A DNA stretch of 64,000 nucleotides from Saccopteryx bilineata (taxonomy: Eukaryota > Chordata > Mammalia > Chiroptera > Emballonuridae), in contig NC_089496.1 in the NCBI RefSeq assembly GCF_036850765.1, forward strand, positions 47,482,113-47,546,112, in the 5' to 3' direction. The notes beneath the pieces were generated by a model. That model saw nothing but the letters and a program-made list of their open reading frames with translations, did not search any database and was not told where the DNA came from. Below are positions 47,211 to 59,670 of the stretch, piece by piece. The position numbers and the translations under genes were made by a program. Within the stretch, counting starts at the first letter, position 1, and each line of letters starts with the position of its first letter.

Positions 47211-49210
47211 GTGAGCGGGGCGGGCTCTCGGACGCCGCTGAGACGGCAGCGGTCTCCTCCTCCGCCCACTGTGCAGATGGGGACACTGAGGGCCAGGGGG
47301 GACGAGGGGTTGCTGCGGGTCATGCAGAGCGGGGGCTGGAACTCGGCTTCGCGGGCTGCCCGGAGCCTGTTTTCTGCCAGGCACTGTGGGAAGCCGGGAC
47401 CCAGAGAGGAACAGTCTTGCCAATGTCCCCTGAGGGCACCTATTGTGGGGAGTAAGCCCTGGAGGCAGCTAACGGTTGGGCCAGCGGTTCCTCACCCCCT
47501 GCCTGTGGCTTCTGGCCGGGCTCAGCCTGCCCTGTGCAGCCAGCTGCCTCCGCCTGTAGCCTGGACTCTGGGGCAACTGCCTCTGTTCCCTGTCCCCCAC
47601 CCCCACCCCCAGCCAGATGCCCGGCAGCCAAGTCTGCAAGTGTGTGTGGGCAGGACTCCTGTGGGGGAGCCCACGTCCACACAGGTCTCCACACAAGCTG
47701 CCTCGAGGGAAAACGCCCTCCTGCTCCTCTGGCCTGGGAATCGAACACAGACCGGAGGTGGAAGCACTTTCTGGGCTGTTTGCAGGTGGCTTCCCTGGAA
47801 TACCCCCGTGTGGGCCAGGGCGGGGACCCCTTGCCTCCTCTCCGGGCTCCGCTCGCTGTCTCTGGGCACTGAGAGGTGTGACGCGTGTGTTTGTGTGTAT
47901 GAATGGGTGATACACGTGGATGCGGGCGGGGTCTCGGGTGTGTGTAACCCGTGTGCTCCCGTGGGTGTCTGTCCCGTAAGCGTGTCCGTGAGCATGTTAG
48001 GGCTGCCCCGTGAGCCTCTGTGGGGCTGAGCGTGCCCCTGCCCGTGCCTGCCGCTTGCGGCTTGAATGGAGCCCGGGCTGGGGGCACTGATGATAAGCAG
48101 ATGTTGGCAACTGGCTGGCAGGCTGCTGAGAAGAATTCGTCGTGGGCCGCTTAGCACAGCTAATTGGCTGTTGGCGGCCGTCGCCTGCTGTCGCAGACCG
48201 GGGCTTTTCCAGACCCTGCGCCAAGTGCATACTCAGACCAGGCTCGGGCCACAGCAGGGGGAAATCTGGCCGGAGAGGCTGGAAGGACGTCGTGGGGCAC
48301 CCGAGGGATGCCCTCCCGGGAGGGAGAGAGGCTAAGGGGCAGAGAGGAGGGAGCGGACCCGGAGACAGGAGGCTGGCAGGGCCCTGGGCAGGGTAGGCGT
48401 GTGTGGGGACAGCAGGGGAGCTGGACAGTAAGGGACCTGGTTATAGCGACTGCCCTGAGGGCTTCCCAGCCAGAGATCAGATCCCGGTGCCGCAGCTGGG
48501 AGAAGCGTGGTGGGGTCTGTGCCGCGGGCAGCGAGCGTGGCCCTGTCACAGGGGCTTAGCACTTCTTGTGTCACGGTGACACCTCACCCAGCCCTGGGTA
48601 GAGCCAGCTCTGCTCAGCCCAGATTAAAAATTAGCCCTGCATGCTGGAGTTTAGACTTTAGTCAGGGAAGACCTGGCGGCGGTGGGTGTGAGGGCCATGT
48701 CCGTCCGGGCCTCAGCGTCTCCGGAGGGGACAGAGCCAGACGACCTCAGGGAGTGTGTCTGTGGGCAGGGCTGGGTTCACACTGGAGCTCAGCTGGGCTG
48801 GTGGGCTGGGGACTGAACGGGCCCTCAGAGGGGAGGAGCTCTGTCCCCGCAGGCTTTCTGGGCCCCTCTTAACCCTGCCCCCCCAGGGGGCAGACCCGGT
48901 CCTCTCCGACTCGGGCATCCCAGGCAGATGCCGGGGGGTGGTGGCACTTTCTGCGCCATCCTGGTCCAGCCACACCCTGCTGCAGTGTCTCTTCCCTCCT
49001 CTGGCCTCCATTTTCCAGGGACATCTCAATACCTGGGCCGGGCAGGTTGCAGAGAGGGAGGAGAAAGGGCAGCCTGGCTCGGAGGCCAGACACGCGAGGG
49101 AAGGGCAGGTCCTATCTGCAGCTAACCTGCTGTGTTTCCTTGGAGCCGAGGACTCTGGGGCTCCACGAGCAGCGAGCGGGCCTAGGTGTCCTGATAGCTC
49201 TGGGCCACAC

Positions 49211-49393
49211 CCTTACTCCGGCGAGCTCACTTTGTGGGCTTGAGTTTATCGCCCTGGGAAGTTTGGCTGAGCCTTACTCCGGCGAGCTCACTTTGTGGGC
49301 TTGAGTTTATCGCCCTGGGAAGTTTGGCTGAGCCTTACTCCGGCGAGCTCACTTTGTGGGCTTGAGTTTATCGCCCTGGGAAGTTTGGCTGAG
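49211..49393. repeat. 61-bp minisatellite, three copies
   Basis: Blocks of ccttactccggcgagctcac, then tttgtgggcttgagtttatc, start at 49211, 49272 and 49333. The copies are essentially identical, which implies recent expansion. Confidence 0.96.
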
Positions 49394-50186
49394 AGGCCCA
49401 AACAAGCCATCCTGAGTGTAAGTGCGCCGAGCATGGTGGTGGGGGCCCAGGCACTGCCCCATCCACACGATGGGAGTTTGCGGTCCAGAAGCACACGTCC
49501 TGGGCTCAGGAACAGAGAAGATGTCCCCCACCTACGAAGGACTCCCGTCAGACCCTGGACCAGTTTGCCCAGCGGGTGGCTTGCTCTTTCCTGCAGCCCC
49601 CGCGGGAGGCTCCCCTCGGGCCCAGGGCCCTACCCTGACCCAAGCCAAAGTGGAGCCAGTCGTTGGCATGGAGATTTCCAAGGAAAATCGGGGAAAGAAG
49701 TGGCAGGAAGTGGTTGGGGGTGAGTCAGGAGGTGTCCCCTGGGGACATGGCAGGAGAACTTTCTCCTCACTGAGTCAGGGCTCGGGTACGGCCCGGAGAG
49801 GCCACGGGCCTCTGTCCAGCCTGCAGGACGCCCAGCTGGTTCTAAGAGCCAAACCCCCATATAGGCCAAGGCGAGAGGTCCACGGGCAGGGGTTGGTGAT
49901 AAACTCAGCCGCTGACACCCTGTGGGACTTCATGCAGGCGACCTTGCCTATAAGGCACTAACTAGTTCCCGTCTGTGAACTAGGGACAGAGCAGGGCGTG
50001 GCTGGGCTCTGGGATGTGGAAGATGCTCGCTCTTGGGCCTAGAAGTCCTGACCGTTCCCAGCTCTTCTGATCTTCTCCTCCTCGGCTCTCTCACCCTGAT
50101 CCCTGAGCACGGGGCCGGGCTGCAGCAGGCTTGGTGCGGCCTGAGTCAGCCGGTTTTTGGGGCTGGGGAAGCCTGTGGTCTGGGAG

Positions 50187-50242
50187 AGATAAGCCCCACG
50201 CACAGCTGCCCATGATAGGAGGCAGGAGGCAGGTGTGATAAG
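50187..50242. promoter_or_regulatory. AQP1: GATA-motif cluster in AQP1 intron 1, candidate enhancer
   Basis: Within 56 bp there are agataag (50187), tgatagg (50213) and tgataag (50236), plus an E-box cagctg near 50203. GATA plus E-box groupings are typical of erythroid enhancers bound by GATA1 and TAL1. A lone tgataag also occurs at 48091. Function is inferred from motif grouping only. Confidence 0.35.
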
Positions 50243-53200
50243 GTGTCAGGGTGGTCAGGGAACTTCTGACCTTAAGGGGAGGGGAGGGCCAGGAAGGCTT
50301 CAGGGAGGAGGTGCCACATGACACTGACTGGAGATCCTGCTAGGGGAGGGCTTTCAGGCATAGGCTAGGGGTCAGTGCGAGGTCACGGTCTGGGTGGGAG
50401 TGGTAGATTGTGGCCAGGCTGGGCTCATGGTGGAAGGCTGGGGCTCTGGAGGACGGTGAGGGCTCAGAATTCGGGCCAGTGTCCGACTGGGTCCTAGAGA
50501 GGACCGAATTCCTGGCCGCGCCAGAGCCTGGGAGTTCAGCCCCTTGGGGGTTCAGGCAGAGAACAAACCTCCCTTCTTTGGGGATCTCCTCTCAGCCCCG
50601 CTAATTCTGGGCCTGACCGCCTTTACCTGCTATCTCAGAGGCCTGAGTCACCCTCCACTTGTCCCTCCCCTGGTTTCCTGGGCCTCAGTTTCCCCAGCCA
50701 CCACTTCTTCCAGGGCTGGGGACCACTCCTGCCGCCCCCAGAGTCGGGGTGGGCTGGGCAAAGGGAAGTCTGAGTTCCAGGCTGCCCAGGGAGGGGGCTG
50801 GGGCTGGGGGGGGGTGCCACAGCTGGGACGTATAATTACCATCTTCACTCAGAACCAGGTGAGGGGAGGGCGCAGAGAGAGGCAGGGCCTTTGTGGTGGA
50901 CCCTTCCCTCACCGTGGAAACTTCCGAGGCTCCTTACCCCCCTTAGAGCCCTCAGAGGAGCCCACTGGCCCCTTCCTGCCCACCCCGGCACCTGGTCCTA
51001 ACCGGGGCTCACCCTGAGAAACCCTCATCGGAAGGGGTGATGCTCTGAGGGGACCACCCCAGGCCACAGAGCCCTCTCCCACCGAGAGCCAGCAGCACTC
51101 AGCAGGCCCCCACCTGAGCTCAGCCCAGAGGGTGCTCAGCTTTCTCTAGGGCACCCACCCCGGCAGGCATTCCCTCAGACCCGCCTGGCCCCTCCCTGCC
51201 CTCCAGCACTGGCTCAGGGCATTTCCTGGGGGCATGGAAACCCTCCGTTGTTATGGGCACAGCATCCTTGGGGGGCTCGGTCCTCACCCTCTGGAAGAGC
51301 CAATGGCCGGGGCTGAGCCCAGACACCTGCAGCTGTGGGCAGGAAAATACCACGGCCAGGGTCCCCTCAGCCAGGGCCTCGCCCACATGCTGCCCAGCAG
51401 GGCAAGCACAGCCTGAGGCCGGAAACCCCCCTCAGAAGGTGGTAGAAGAGGCTGGGGAAGGGGCAGCCGCTCCGAGTGCCCGAAACCCTCCGTGGGGACA
51501 GCTGTCTTCACAGAGTAAGGAAGGATTGTTCTTTAATTGGGAAGAGGCTGCCTCTGCACCCGTATGCTCCCACCACTGGGGGTGAGTAAGTGGACCCCGC
51601 CTGCAGGCTCTGGGCTGCGATGTGACCAGCAGTTCAGGTGGCCGGTGGGGTGGGGTGGGGCGGAACCTGCCCTCAGGGTTCTGGATCCTGGCCAGGAGGA
51701 TGGCCGTGGGTCCTGGAGGCGGGGGTCCACATCAGAAAGGGGGGGGGGATCCCGGAGACCGTCCGGGTTAGAATCCGAGCCAAGGCTCCCATTTTCCCAA
51801 CTGGGCACGCTTAAGCTGTGCCAACACACACATGCCCACACGGACCGGTTCGTGGCACACGAGGCCACACACACGTGGGCGTGGGGAAATTCTCTCAAGT
51901 CTGGGTGTTTCCACTCAGGCCGTGGCACCCCAGGAGGGTGGGGTGGGGGCTCCGCATTGGAGCCTCTTCCCTCTCCTGGCAGCTGGGCAGCGGCGGCCCC
52001 GGAGAAAGGGGCGGACGGCGGGAGGTGGGGGGCTGGGGGGAAGCCATTGCTTTGTGTATTGTTTCTTCTGGGAGCAAATAAAGGGCCTTTGGAGACCTGT
52101 TCTCTCTCCCTCGAGGGGCTTCCTTCCCGTTTCCCCCCCTTCCCCTGCCCCGCCCCGCCCCGGCCAGCAATGGCACCTTTGTGTGTGTGTGTGACACACG
52201 GGGACACGCATGTGACACACTCAGAAATGCTGTCAGACACACAGCACGGCCGTCCAGGGGGCCCCCACGCCGGAACCCGGTGTGGCCGGGTTCTCAGAAC
52301 CGGCTGGGGCGCCCTGGCCAGTGCACAGCCAGTTTGCCTGAACGGCCACGTGGGCTGGTGAAGGGCAAATAGTCTCGAGGGGGAGGGTGCTGAGTTTTAC
52401 ATATTTTTCTTAAATCAAGCTTGTTAATTGTGTGGTTCGAATCCTCCCCACGTGTGCCATTTATATCTGTTGACTGCTGTGTTCCCTCTGTTTCTAAGAG
52501 AGGCTGTCACACTCTCACTCTGGCCATGGGAGAGCCACGTTCTACTTAAAATTCTGTTGATTTTTTTGTGTCAGTTCATTATAGGCTATATTTTTTGATG
52601 CACACAGGCTGGGGATTTGTATAGCTTTTTGATAGACTTGTCATTTAATTGTTGGGACTTGTCATTTAATTGTTGGGTCATAAATCTCTTGATGTCTAAT
52701 GAAAAAGAAAAGGAGAGAGTCACACTTGGACACACGTGGTCACCCGCTGATCCTGTGGACACAGGTCCATGAAGACACACAGCTGCACAAAGCTATGGTA
52801 CCCAGGGGCCCATGCACACATGCATGCCCACGGAGGGGTGACACAGGGACCCCCTGAGGTGACACAGGGACCCACCATGAGTCTTGGAGGCAGTGGGTGG
52901 GCAGGGTTTGCTGTCTCCCACCCCCTGTTCTTCAAGAGAAGATGCTCAAGCCTCAGCCAGGACTGGCTCTGGAGAACCCCAAGGGTGGGGCGTCAAGGTG
53001 CCCAGGCCATGTAGGGGGCCCTGGACCTTGGAATTGCCTTGGTCGGCCTGCCCATGGGCAGCAGAGAGGGCTGGAGGCTCATTGCCTGGAGAGGTCAGCG
53101 CTGTGCCGCTCTAAAGCCAGGATACACTGGCGAGCCTTCTTCTGCCCGCTCCCCAGTCCAAGTGGGGGACACCCAGGTCCCTTGGCTGAGCCTGCAGGAG

Positions 53201-54869
53201 GCCAGTGCCTTGGCCTGTGAGTGTGGGAGGCACAGACCCCGGGGCAAGGACCCTGGCTTTGCTGCCTCCCTCCCTGAGCCTCAGCCCCCTCGTCCTCCAC
53301 CTCACAGAGCCCTGGCCGGGGGCTGCCCCGCCAGGACCACAGAGACTAATGGCTGGCCTGTGGCAACCCCCAGCTAGAAAGCAAATAAACCAGCCTTGGA
53401 TCCAGAGAGCGTCCCTGGATCCAGCCTGCCTCCAGAGAGGGTGGCAGTTCTAGATAATTAGCATCCTCTGCCACTTACGTGACCACACAGTGACTGTCCC
53501 CTCCTAGGTCTGGGCAGGGATGGAAAGACCTCCTCACCCTGTCCGCACCCAGCTCCTGGGCCAGGGGGGTTGAGCACCCCCATGGGGGAAGGAGGTTGCT
53601 TCTCTACAGAAGCTTTGGGCACTTCAGTGAGGGCGTGGTGGGTGGCAGCAGCACTGGATCCAGCCAGGGACCCGGGAAGGCTTCTTGGACCTGCTGGGGT
53701 CTGAATGCTCCTCGGGAGTTGGCTCCAGTGGGCTTGGTATGCAAGCTTGCATCTTTCAGATGCTTCAGACTAAATGTGTGGATCATCTGTTATGTACACT
53801 TGCATTCACAGAACGGATTGTTAATTTGTTTGTTTGTTTGTTTTTGTGTGTGTTTTTTTTTGGTGGCCCTAATCAGTGAAGTATCAGAACTGGGCTAGGC
53901 AAAAATACTCGGGGATGTGCAAATGTGTATACGTATATATATTTAATAACAAGTGAACATAACTGGGATGGGCCCTACTTTGAATTGTTTCAGATTCAGT
54001 GGGTTGTAAATAGTAACATATGTTTTTAATTTTTATCTGCTGCGTCTTGGATATCAAGTTTTAGTAGCACTTTAACGCTTCCGATTCTGAATGATCGAAT
54101 TTTTCCAGGTGGAAGTAACACAAGTGCATTGGCAGCCAAGGGAGAGGTGGTCAGTAGACAGGGAAGTAATCAGAGGAGGCTTCCTGGTGGTGGTGGTGGT
54201 GGTGGTGATGGGTTTTGGGAGAGGAAGGTTATCAACCCGTGTGGTTCTAAGCAGTCAGGTTCTAAGGGGTCTGGGCAGTCAGGAAGGGACATTCGGGAAA
54301 TCCCAGGGCAGAGAGCCCATTCCTGTGGACTCCGAGTGTGGGCATCGCACCAGCTTCACCACCCCTGTGCGCCTCCCCGCCCCCCCCCCCCAACTCAGTA
54401 TGCATGAAAAGTGGTGAGAGCAGGGGCTGGGATGCTCGGACCTGGTTAGGAACCGGGGGAGGCGATGAGCTCATCCAGACCACATCTAAGAGAGGGGTGG
54501 GCGGGGACGGGAGGAGTATGAGACGGAGCCACTTAGCACTACGGTTCCATTAATCAGCAGGGCGGGCTGGTTTCAGGACTCCTGCCAGCTAGCAATTAGG
54601 CTGACCCTGGAGAGCAGAGGAGAAGCAGGAGGAGGGGCCCTGAGCTTCCTGAGCCCGCAGACACTGAGGGGAGTGGCAGGTGTGAGTGTGACGAGTGGCC
54701 TGCCCTCGCCAGCCTTGCACCAGGCAGGCCTCACTCCTGCCTCCACACCCCTGCACAGCCTGCCCCCCGGTCCTGGGGAAGGATGAAAAAGCTTTAGAAC
54801 AAAGCCACAACCCTCCTGCTCCCTCCTGCCCCTGCAGCCCTCTCCACACACCCCGAGACAGCCCCCTAG

Positions 54870-54960
54870 CCTGTGATCTATACTACACACGGGGAAACTG
54901 AGGGCCAGAGAAGACAAGGGCCCTGGTCATGGTGCCAGCGAGTGGGAAAGCCGGGACCTG
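54870..54960 (-). repeat. MIR SINE fragment
   Basis: Contains acggggaaactgagggccag and aagccgggacctgaac, the inverted MIR 3' and core parts. Confidence 0.75.
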
Positions 54961-55656
54961 AACATGGTGCAGCTGCCTCCAGCCCCACACCGCGCGGGGT
55001 GGGGAGAAAGGTGGGCATTGCCCAGAGCACTGGCCGAGCCGAGGGCGCAGCTCTGGGGTCGGCCGGAACGGCCCAGAGCTGGGGCCGCACGGCAGGGACA
55101 GGGATGTGAGTCACCTTCCCTGTGGCCCAGGGCTGCGGACAAAGGCGGGAAGAGAATTGTTCTAATGAGACGCCCTCAGTGTGGAGCTGAGAAAGCCTCT
55201 GGAGGGCGGAGGCATGTCCCCTCCAGGACTCTATAAAATGCCCAGCAGCCCTGGAGACACCCCCTACCTACCCGCAGGATGGGACTTCAAGTTCAGGCTT
55301 CTGCGGACCCAGCAGCCCCACCTGGGAGGAGGCGCCTCTGGGGCCACATCGGGGCGTCCTGCGAGTGGGTCCTGGCAGATGTGGCCCAGCTCCCTGTACG
55401 GGCACACCTGGGCCCGGAGACCCCCACATGGGGAGGGCTCGAGGTTCCCCGGGGAGGGGTCTCCCTGGTGCAGCGGCCAGGGGAGGGCTCTGGTGAGCTC
55501 GCAGCAGCTCCCATTCCCTTCCTTTTCCATGAGTCATGTTACTAAAAGTGGCCCAGGAGCAAGTGACAGCCAGACGGTGGTGGCGGGCCTATGTGGCCGG
55601 CTGGGGAGAGGGGGGTCGACAGGGAGGGCAGGGCCAAGAGCAAACGGGAGAGACAG

Positions 55657-56332
55657 ACAGAGGTGGGGAAGGGGACAGAGGTGGGGAAGGGGACAGAGGT
55701 GGGGAAGGGACAGAGGTGGGGAAGGGACAGAGGTGGGGAAGGGACAGAGGTGGGGACGGGACAGAGGTGGGGAAGGGACAGAGGTGGGGAAGGGGACAGA
55801 GGTGGGGAAGGGACAGAGGTGGGGAAGGGGACAGAGGTGGGGAAGGGGACAGAGGTGGGGAAGGGACAGAGGTGGGGAAGGGGACAGAGGTGGGGAAGGG
55901 ACAGGGGTGGGGAAGGGGACAGAGGTGGGGAAGGGACCGAGGTGGGGAAGGGACAGGGGTGGGGAAGGGGACAGGGGTGGGGATGGGGACAGAGGTGGGG
56001 AAGGGGACAGAGGTGGGGATGGGGACAGAGGTGGAGAAGGGACAGAGGTGGGGAAGGGACAGAGGTGGGGAAGGGGACAGAGGTGGGGAAGGGACAGAGG
56101 TGGGGAAGGGGACAGAGGTGGGGACGGGGACAGAGGTGGAGAAGGGACAGAGGTGGGGAAGGGGACAGAGGTGGGGAAGGGACAGAGGTGGGGAAGGGAC
56201 AGAGGTGGGGAAGGGGACAGAGGTGGGAACGGGGACAGAGGTGGGGAAGGGACAGAGGTGGGAAAGGGACAGGGGTGGGGAAGGGGACAGAGGTGGGGAA
56301 GGGACAGAGGTGGGGAAGGGACAGAGGTGGGG
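55657..56332. repeat. 16-17 bp G-rich minisatellite, about 40 copies
   Basis: Units of acagaggtggggaagggg recur with one g more or less, and rare variants such as accgagg, acaggggtgg, ggtggaga and ggtgggaac. All three plus frames and the minus frames remain open, creating Gly/Arg/Glu and Pro/Ser/Leu pseudo-proteins. It ends about 600 bp before AQP1 exon 2. Confidence 0.97.
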
Positions 56333-56927
56333 GCCTGTACAAAGGGGAGAGGCCACAGGGGGCTGGGCTGGTAAACTGAGGGGCCCTCCCCGACTATAGG
56401 AGTTTCCAGTGCAGTCGGGATGGGGTAGAATGTTCTGGACTTCGGATAAAAAGCAGTATCTCCAGCTGGGCCCTCCCACCCCCTCCCACCCCCTCCCACC
56501 CCCTCCCACCCTCTTGCTTCTCCCGTCCTATGACTGTCCCTGAGTGTCCCTGACCATCGCCTCCCATGGCTGGGCCTCGCCCCTCGCTGTGCCTCGTCCC
56601 CGCAGGCCGTGTCCTGGACGTGGCTGGACACCCACGCCCAGCTCACCCCAGACCTCTCTGGCCTCTAGGTAGAGCGTGGCAAGCTCTAGGCAGGGACCCA
56701 GGGCCCAGCTGGTGCTTCCTCAACAGGTACGAGAGGGACAAGGCCCGATGTCTGCGACCAGCTGTGTGTGCCTGGGCAGAGCCTGGCCCCTCTGGGCCAG
56801 CCGGGGCTGACGTGCTGGGCTCTGAGGGCACTGAAGGTCTGGCCCTTGGTGCCTGGGCCTGAGGGGCCCTGAGATACAGTCCCCACCTGCTCTGCTCACT
56901 GGGCATCTCTGTCCCTGCCCCCTACAG

Positions 56928-57092
56928 CTGGCCTCTGGTGTGAACTCGGGCCAGGGCCTGGGCATCGAGATCGTCGCCACCCTGCAGCTGGTACTGTGTG
57001 TGCTGGCCACCACCGACCGGAGACGCCGCGACCTCGGGGGTTCAGCCCCACTTGCCATCGGCCTCTCTGTAGCCCTGGGACACCTGCTTGCG
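56928..57092 (+). CDS. AQP1: Aquaporin-1, coding exon 2
   Basis: The acceptor cctacag ends at 56927 and the donor gtgagt starts at 57093. The exon is 165 bp, the same as human exon 2. It encodes residues 131-185, starting LASGVNSGQGLGIEIVATLQ and ending GLSVALGHLLA. It covers helix 4 and helix 5, with the basic RRRRDLGG loop D on the cytoplasmic side. H182 is the selectivity-filter histidine (human H180). Confidence 0.98.
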
Positions 57093-57429
57093 GTGAGTGG
57101 ACGGGGCCGCCGTCCTGGGTGGGAGTGGGGTAGAGAGGGCAGGGCCAGGCAGCAGCTGTCAGGCGCCCGTCATAGGCAGTGGAAGGACCTCTGACTGGCT
57201 CATTCCAGGGGGGGGGACTAGCTCTTCGGGCCTGGGGGCGCGGGCAGGCCCTGCTCACGAGAGGGAAACACACAGACTCCTGACCATCTCTCTGGGTCCA
57301 TGTGGCTCACTCTTTCTCATTCTGATGGTCACTTTTCTGTCTTCTCTCTCTCTCTGTCACTTTCTCTCTTCTTCTCCCTCTGTCTTTCTGTCCCCCCCCA
57401 ACCCCCACCCTGTCCCTCCCCCTTCACAG
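57093..57429 (+). other. AQP1: AQP1 intron 2
   Basis: A short intron with a long pyrimidine tract of tctctctct type at 57340-57420 leading to the acceptor cttcacag. No other feature is seen. Confidence 0.9.
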
Positions 57430-57510
57430 ATCGACTACACCGGCTGCAGTATTAACCCTGCCCGCTCCTTCGGCTCGGCGGTGATCAGTCACAGCTTCAA
57501 GGACCACTGG
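57430..57510 (+). CDS. AQP1: Aquaporin-1, coding exon 3
   Basis: This 81-bp phase-0 exon encodes residues 186-212. It reads IDYTGCSINPARSFGSAVIS, then HSFKDHW, and ends at a gtaagg donor. It contains the second NPA motif (N194-P195-A196), the filter arginine R197 and C191, equivalent to the mercury-sensitive C189 of human AQP1. The residue after that cysteine is serine rather than the usual AQP1 glycine; AQP2 and AQP5 also have serine there, so it should be tolerated. Confidence 0.98.
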
Positions 57511-58299
57511 GTAAGGGTCAAAGGGCGGCCCATGGAGGTGGGCGGGAGGCTTTGGTGCCTATGGAAGGCCCGAGTCCGCCCTGGGACGCCTCCCATCACA
57601 GAGGCTCTGGGAGGTGGCCAGGGCAGAGGAGCAGACACCGAGGTCCGAGGTGACGGGGCGGGCGGGGCCGGGCCTCAAACAGTGTAGGCTGGGCGTGCGC
57701 TCCCAGCTCAGACCTGCCCCAAGTGCACCCCTCAGCGTGGTCGAGAGCGAGGCCCAAATCCTGGCTCTGTCACTTTCCAGTTGGGCATGACCTTGGGGGC
57801 CCTCTGCACGCCTGTTTTCTGAGTGGGGAAGCTGGAGTCCCCGGTGGCTGGGAGGTCAAACGGCCTCACCACTGTAAGCTGAGCATGGCATGGAGTAGGC
57901 ACTCCATGGACTTAGCTGCTCTTACTGGGGCCATTTCTGTTCCAGGCCAGGCTTTTACCAAACCAGCCTCCCTGTGCCCTTCCAAAGCTGGGGGGGGGCA
58001 ATGTCCCCCCCCCCCAAGAAAGGGCTGGTCTGGCCGTGCCAGGCACGCTGAGCTGGGCCACACAGAGGCAAGGAGATGTCCACTACCAGTCCCAGCGTGG
58101 GCCAGGTGTAGGGGGCGCTGGAATCAGAATGTTGGGGTGCAGCACTGCCTGTCTCTGTCCCAGACACAGGTGGGAGAGAACCCGTCTGGTGGCGTAGTGG
58201 GACGGAGGACTCAGGGGCAGTGTCCCAGGAGACGGGCCTTCCAGTGGAACCTCGTAGCCTGGGCCGGATGTCCTCTGAGCATACCCGCTCTGTTCCTAG
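57511..58299 (+). other. AQP1: AQP1 intron 3, with a MIR fragment
   Basis: The intron carries a diverged forward MIR at about 57735-57905 (caaatcctggctctgtcact, then gagcatggcatggagtaggc). Otherwise nothing is recognised. The splice acceptor is gttcctag. Confidence 0.85.
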
Positions 58300-58479
58300 G
58301 TGTTCTGGGTGGGGCCGTTCATCGGGGCCGCCCTGGCTGTGCTCATCTACGACTTCATCCTGGCCCCGCGCAGCGGTGACCTCACAGACCGCATGAAGGT
58401 GTGCACCAGTGGCCAGGTGGAGGAGTATGACCTGGATGGCGATGACATCAACTCCAGGGTGGAGATGAAGCCCAAGTAG
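58300..58479 (+). CDS. AQP1: Aquaporin-1, terminal coding exon
   Basis: Fifty-nine codons and a TAG stop encode residues 213-271. It starts VFWVGPFIGAALAVLIYDFI, helix 6, and ends in the cytoplasmic tail EEYDLDGDDINSRVEMKPK. The tail keeps the DxDxDD acidic pattern of mammalian AQP1. Residue 247 is cysteine (MKVCTSGQ) where human has tryptophan (VKVWTSGQ). The four exons total 271 residues against 269 in human, with no frame break. Confidence 0.98.
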   Translation: MFWVGPFIGAALAVLIYDFILAPRSGDLTDRMKVCTSGQVEEYDLDGDDINSRVEMKPK

Positions 58480-59670
58480 AGGGGAGCCTGGCCGGGCGAG
58501 TGGGGGCCAGGGGGCAGGGGCCAGGGGGCAGGGGCGGGCGGAGGGCGGGGAGGGGTGCAATCCATATTATAGACACTCTGACAAGCTGGCCGAAGTCACT
58601 TCGCAAAGGTCTGCAGGATGTGCATGGTCAAGCCTGATCTGGGGCTGTTTCTATCACTTTCTTTCTCTTTCTCTGTTTCCTGGCCTCGGGGCTTCCTGGA
58701 GACCAAGGCCGACCACTCACCCGCCCCCTTGAAGTCACAGAGGAGGTGAAAGAGAGGGACCCACCCTGCTAAGCTGTCCTCTCAGAGTGTGACAGGAGGT
58801 GTGCCCGAAAGTCCCCCTCCTCCCCAAGTAGCTCACCAACTCACCCGCCGCAGGTGCCGGGCCCCGCTGTCATTGTTTTGTGCCTTTGGGTGTGGCCCTT
58901 TCTTGTAACAATGCACTGTGCCCCCCAGGGCGCTTTGAGGGAAAGAGACCCAAGAGGGGCCGTATTAGGAGCACTGGTGACAACCTCTGCCTGGCTTCCC
59001 GGGCCCTCCCTTGGATGTGCTGCGTGACCTTAGGATCGTCCCTGTCGTGGGCCCTCAGCAATGCGGTCTGTCAAGGGTCAGGGACAGGGAGAGCTCGGAA
59101 GGGCCCAAGGTCCCTCTCTAGGATTCTGTAAGTGTAGACACACCGTAGGTTCTGGAAGAAGTCGTCTGGACCAGCCCTGCGTCTCCTGTGCGTGCTGGGT
59201 TCTTCCCCCGGGCTCAGAGCTGCTCCAGGGCCTGCCACCGAGGAAGGAAGGCCACGGAGAGGTCAGAGGGGGAGTACCCGTGTGTCCTCACTGAGTTTCC
59301 GTAGTGTTTTTCCACCTATCACTGAGTCATCTCGACCTTTACTCTGGTCTCCACTTCCACCTGCCGGAGCAGACACACGGGTCACTGTTACACGAGTGCA
59401 TGTTTATTAAAGGACACTTTGTTACCTGAGGCCCCGAGGCTGGGGACAGGTGATTGGGACAAGGCTCAGCCTAAGGAAGCAGGTACCCTTACTGGACCCT
59501 CCGGGGGTTTCCCAGCCCCCAGCTGACTCTGAGGGTGGGAGGGGGAGCAGAGTCCCCCCTTCCTGCAGAGTTCCCGGATGGAGGCATTTAGGGCAGGGTC
59601 CCCATGTGACCCAGGCCACAGCCTTCCCTCCTCACTGACCTGGAGGGAGAGTTGGTCTTGACCTGTTGAA

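Larger units (their letters stand above)
47211..56927 (+). other. AQP1: AQP1 intron 1, 9.7 kb
   Basis: No exon is expected, since exon 1 ends and exon 2 starts in phase 0. The intron contains MIR pieces (near 47265-47360 and 54870-54960), a 61-bp minisatellite at 49211-49393, a GATA-motif cluster at 50187-50242, a TGG microsatellite near 54185-54210, the 16-17 bp array at 55657-56332 and an 11-bp ccctcccaccc repeat at 56470-56515. An AT-richer stretch at 52390-52720 includes a short duplication of gacttgtcatttaattgttg. The rest is unique. Confidence 0.85.

Noticed and set aside
46821..48029. Continuous 402-codon frame from the AQP1 ATG
   Set aside because: Only the first 130 codons are AQP1. 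The frame then runs through the gtgagc donor into intron 1, and the real continuation is exon 2 at 56928.
55181..56646. Long Gly/Arg/Glu and Pro/Ser/Leu open frames up to 397 codons
   Set aside because: All arise from the 16-17 bp array in AQP1 intron 1. Every frame is open, which is expected from the repeat alone.
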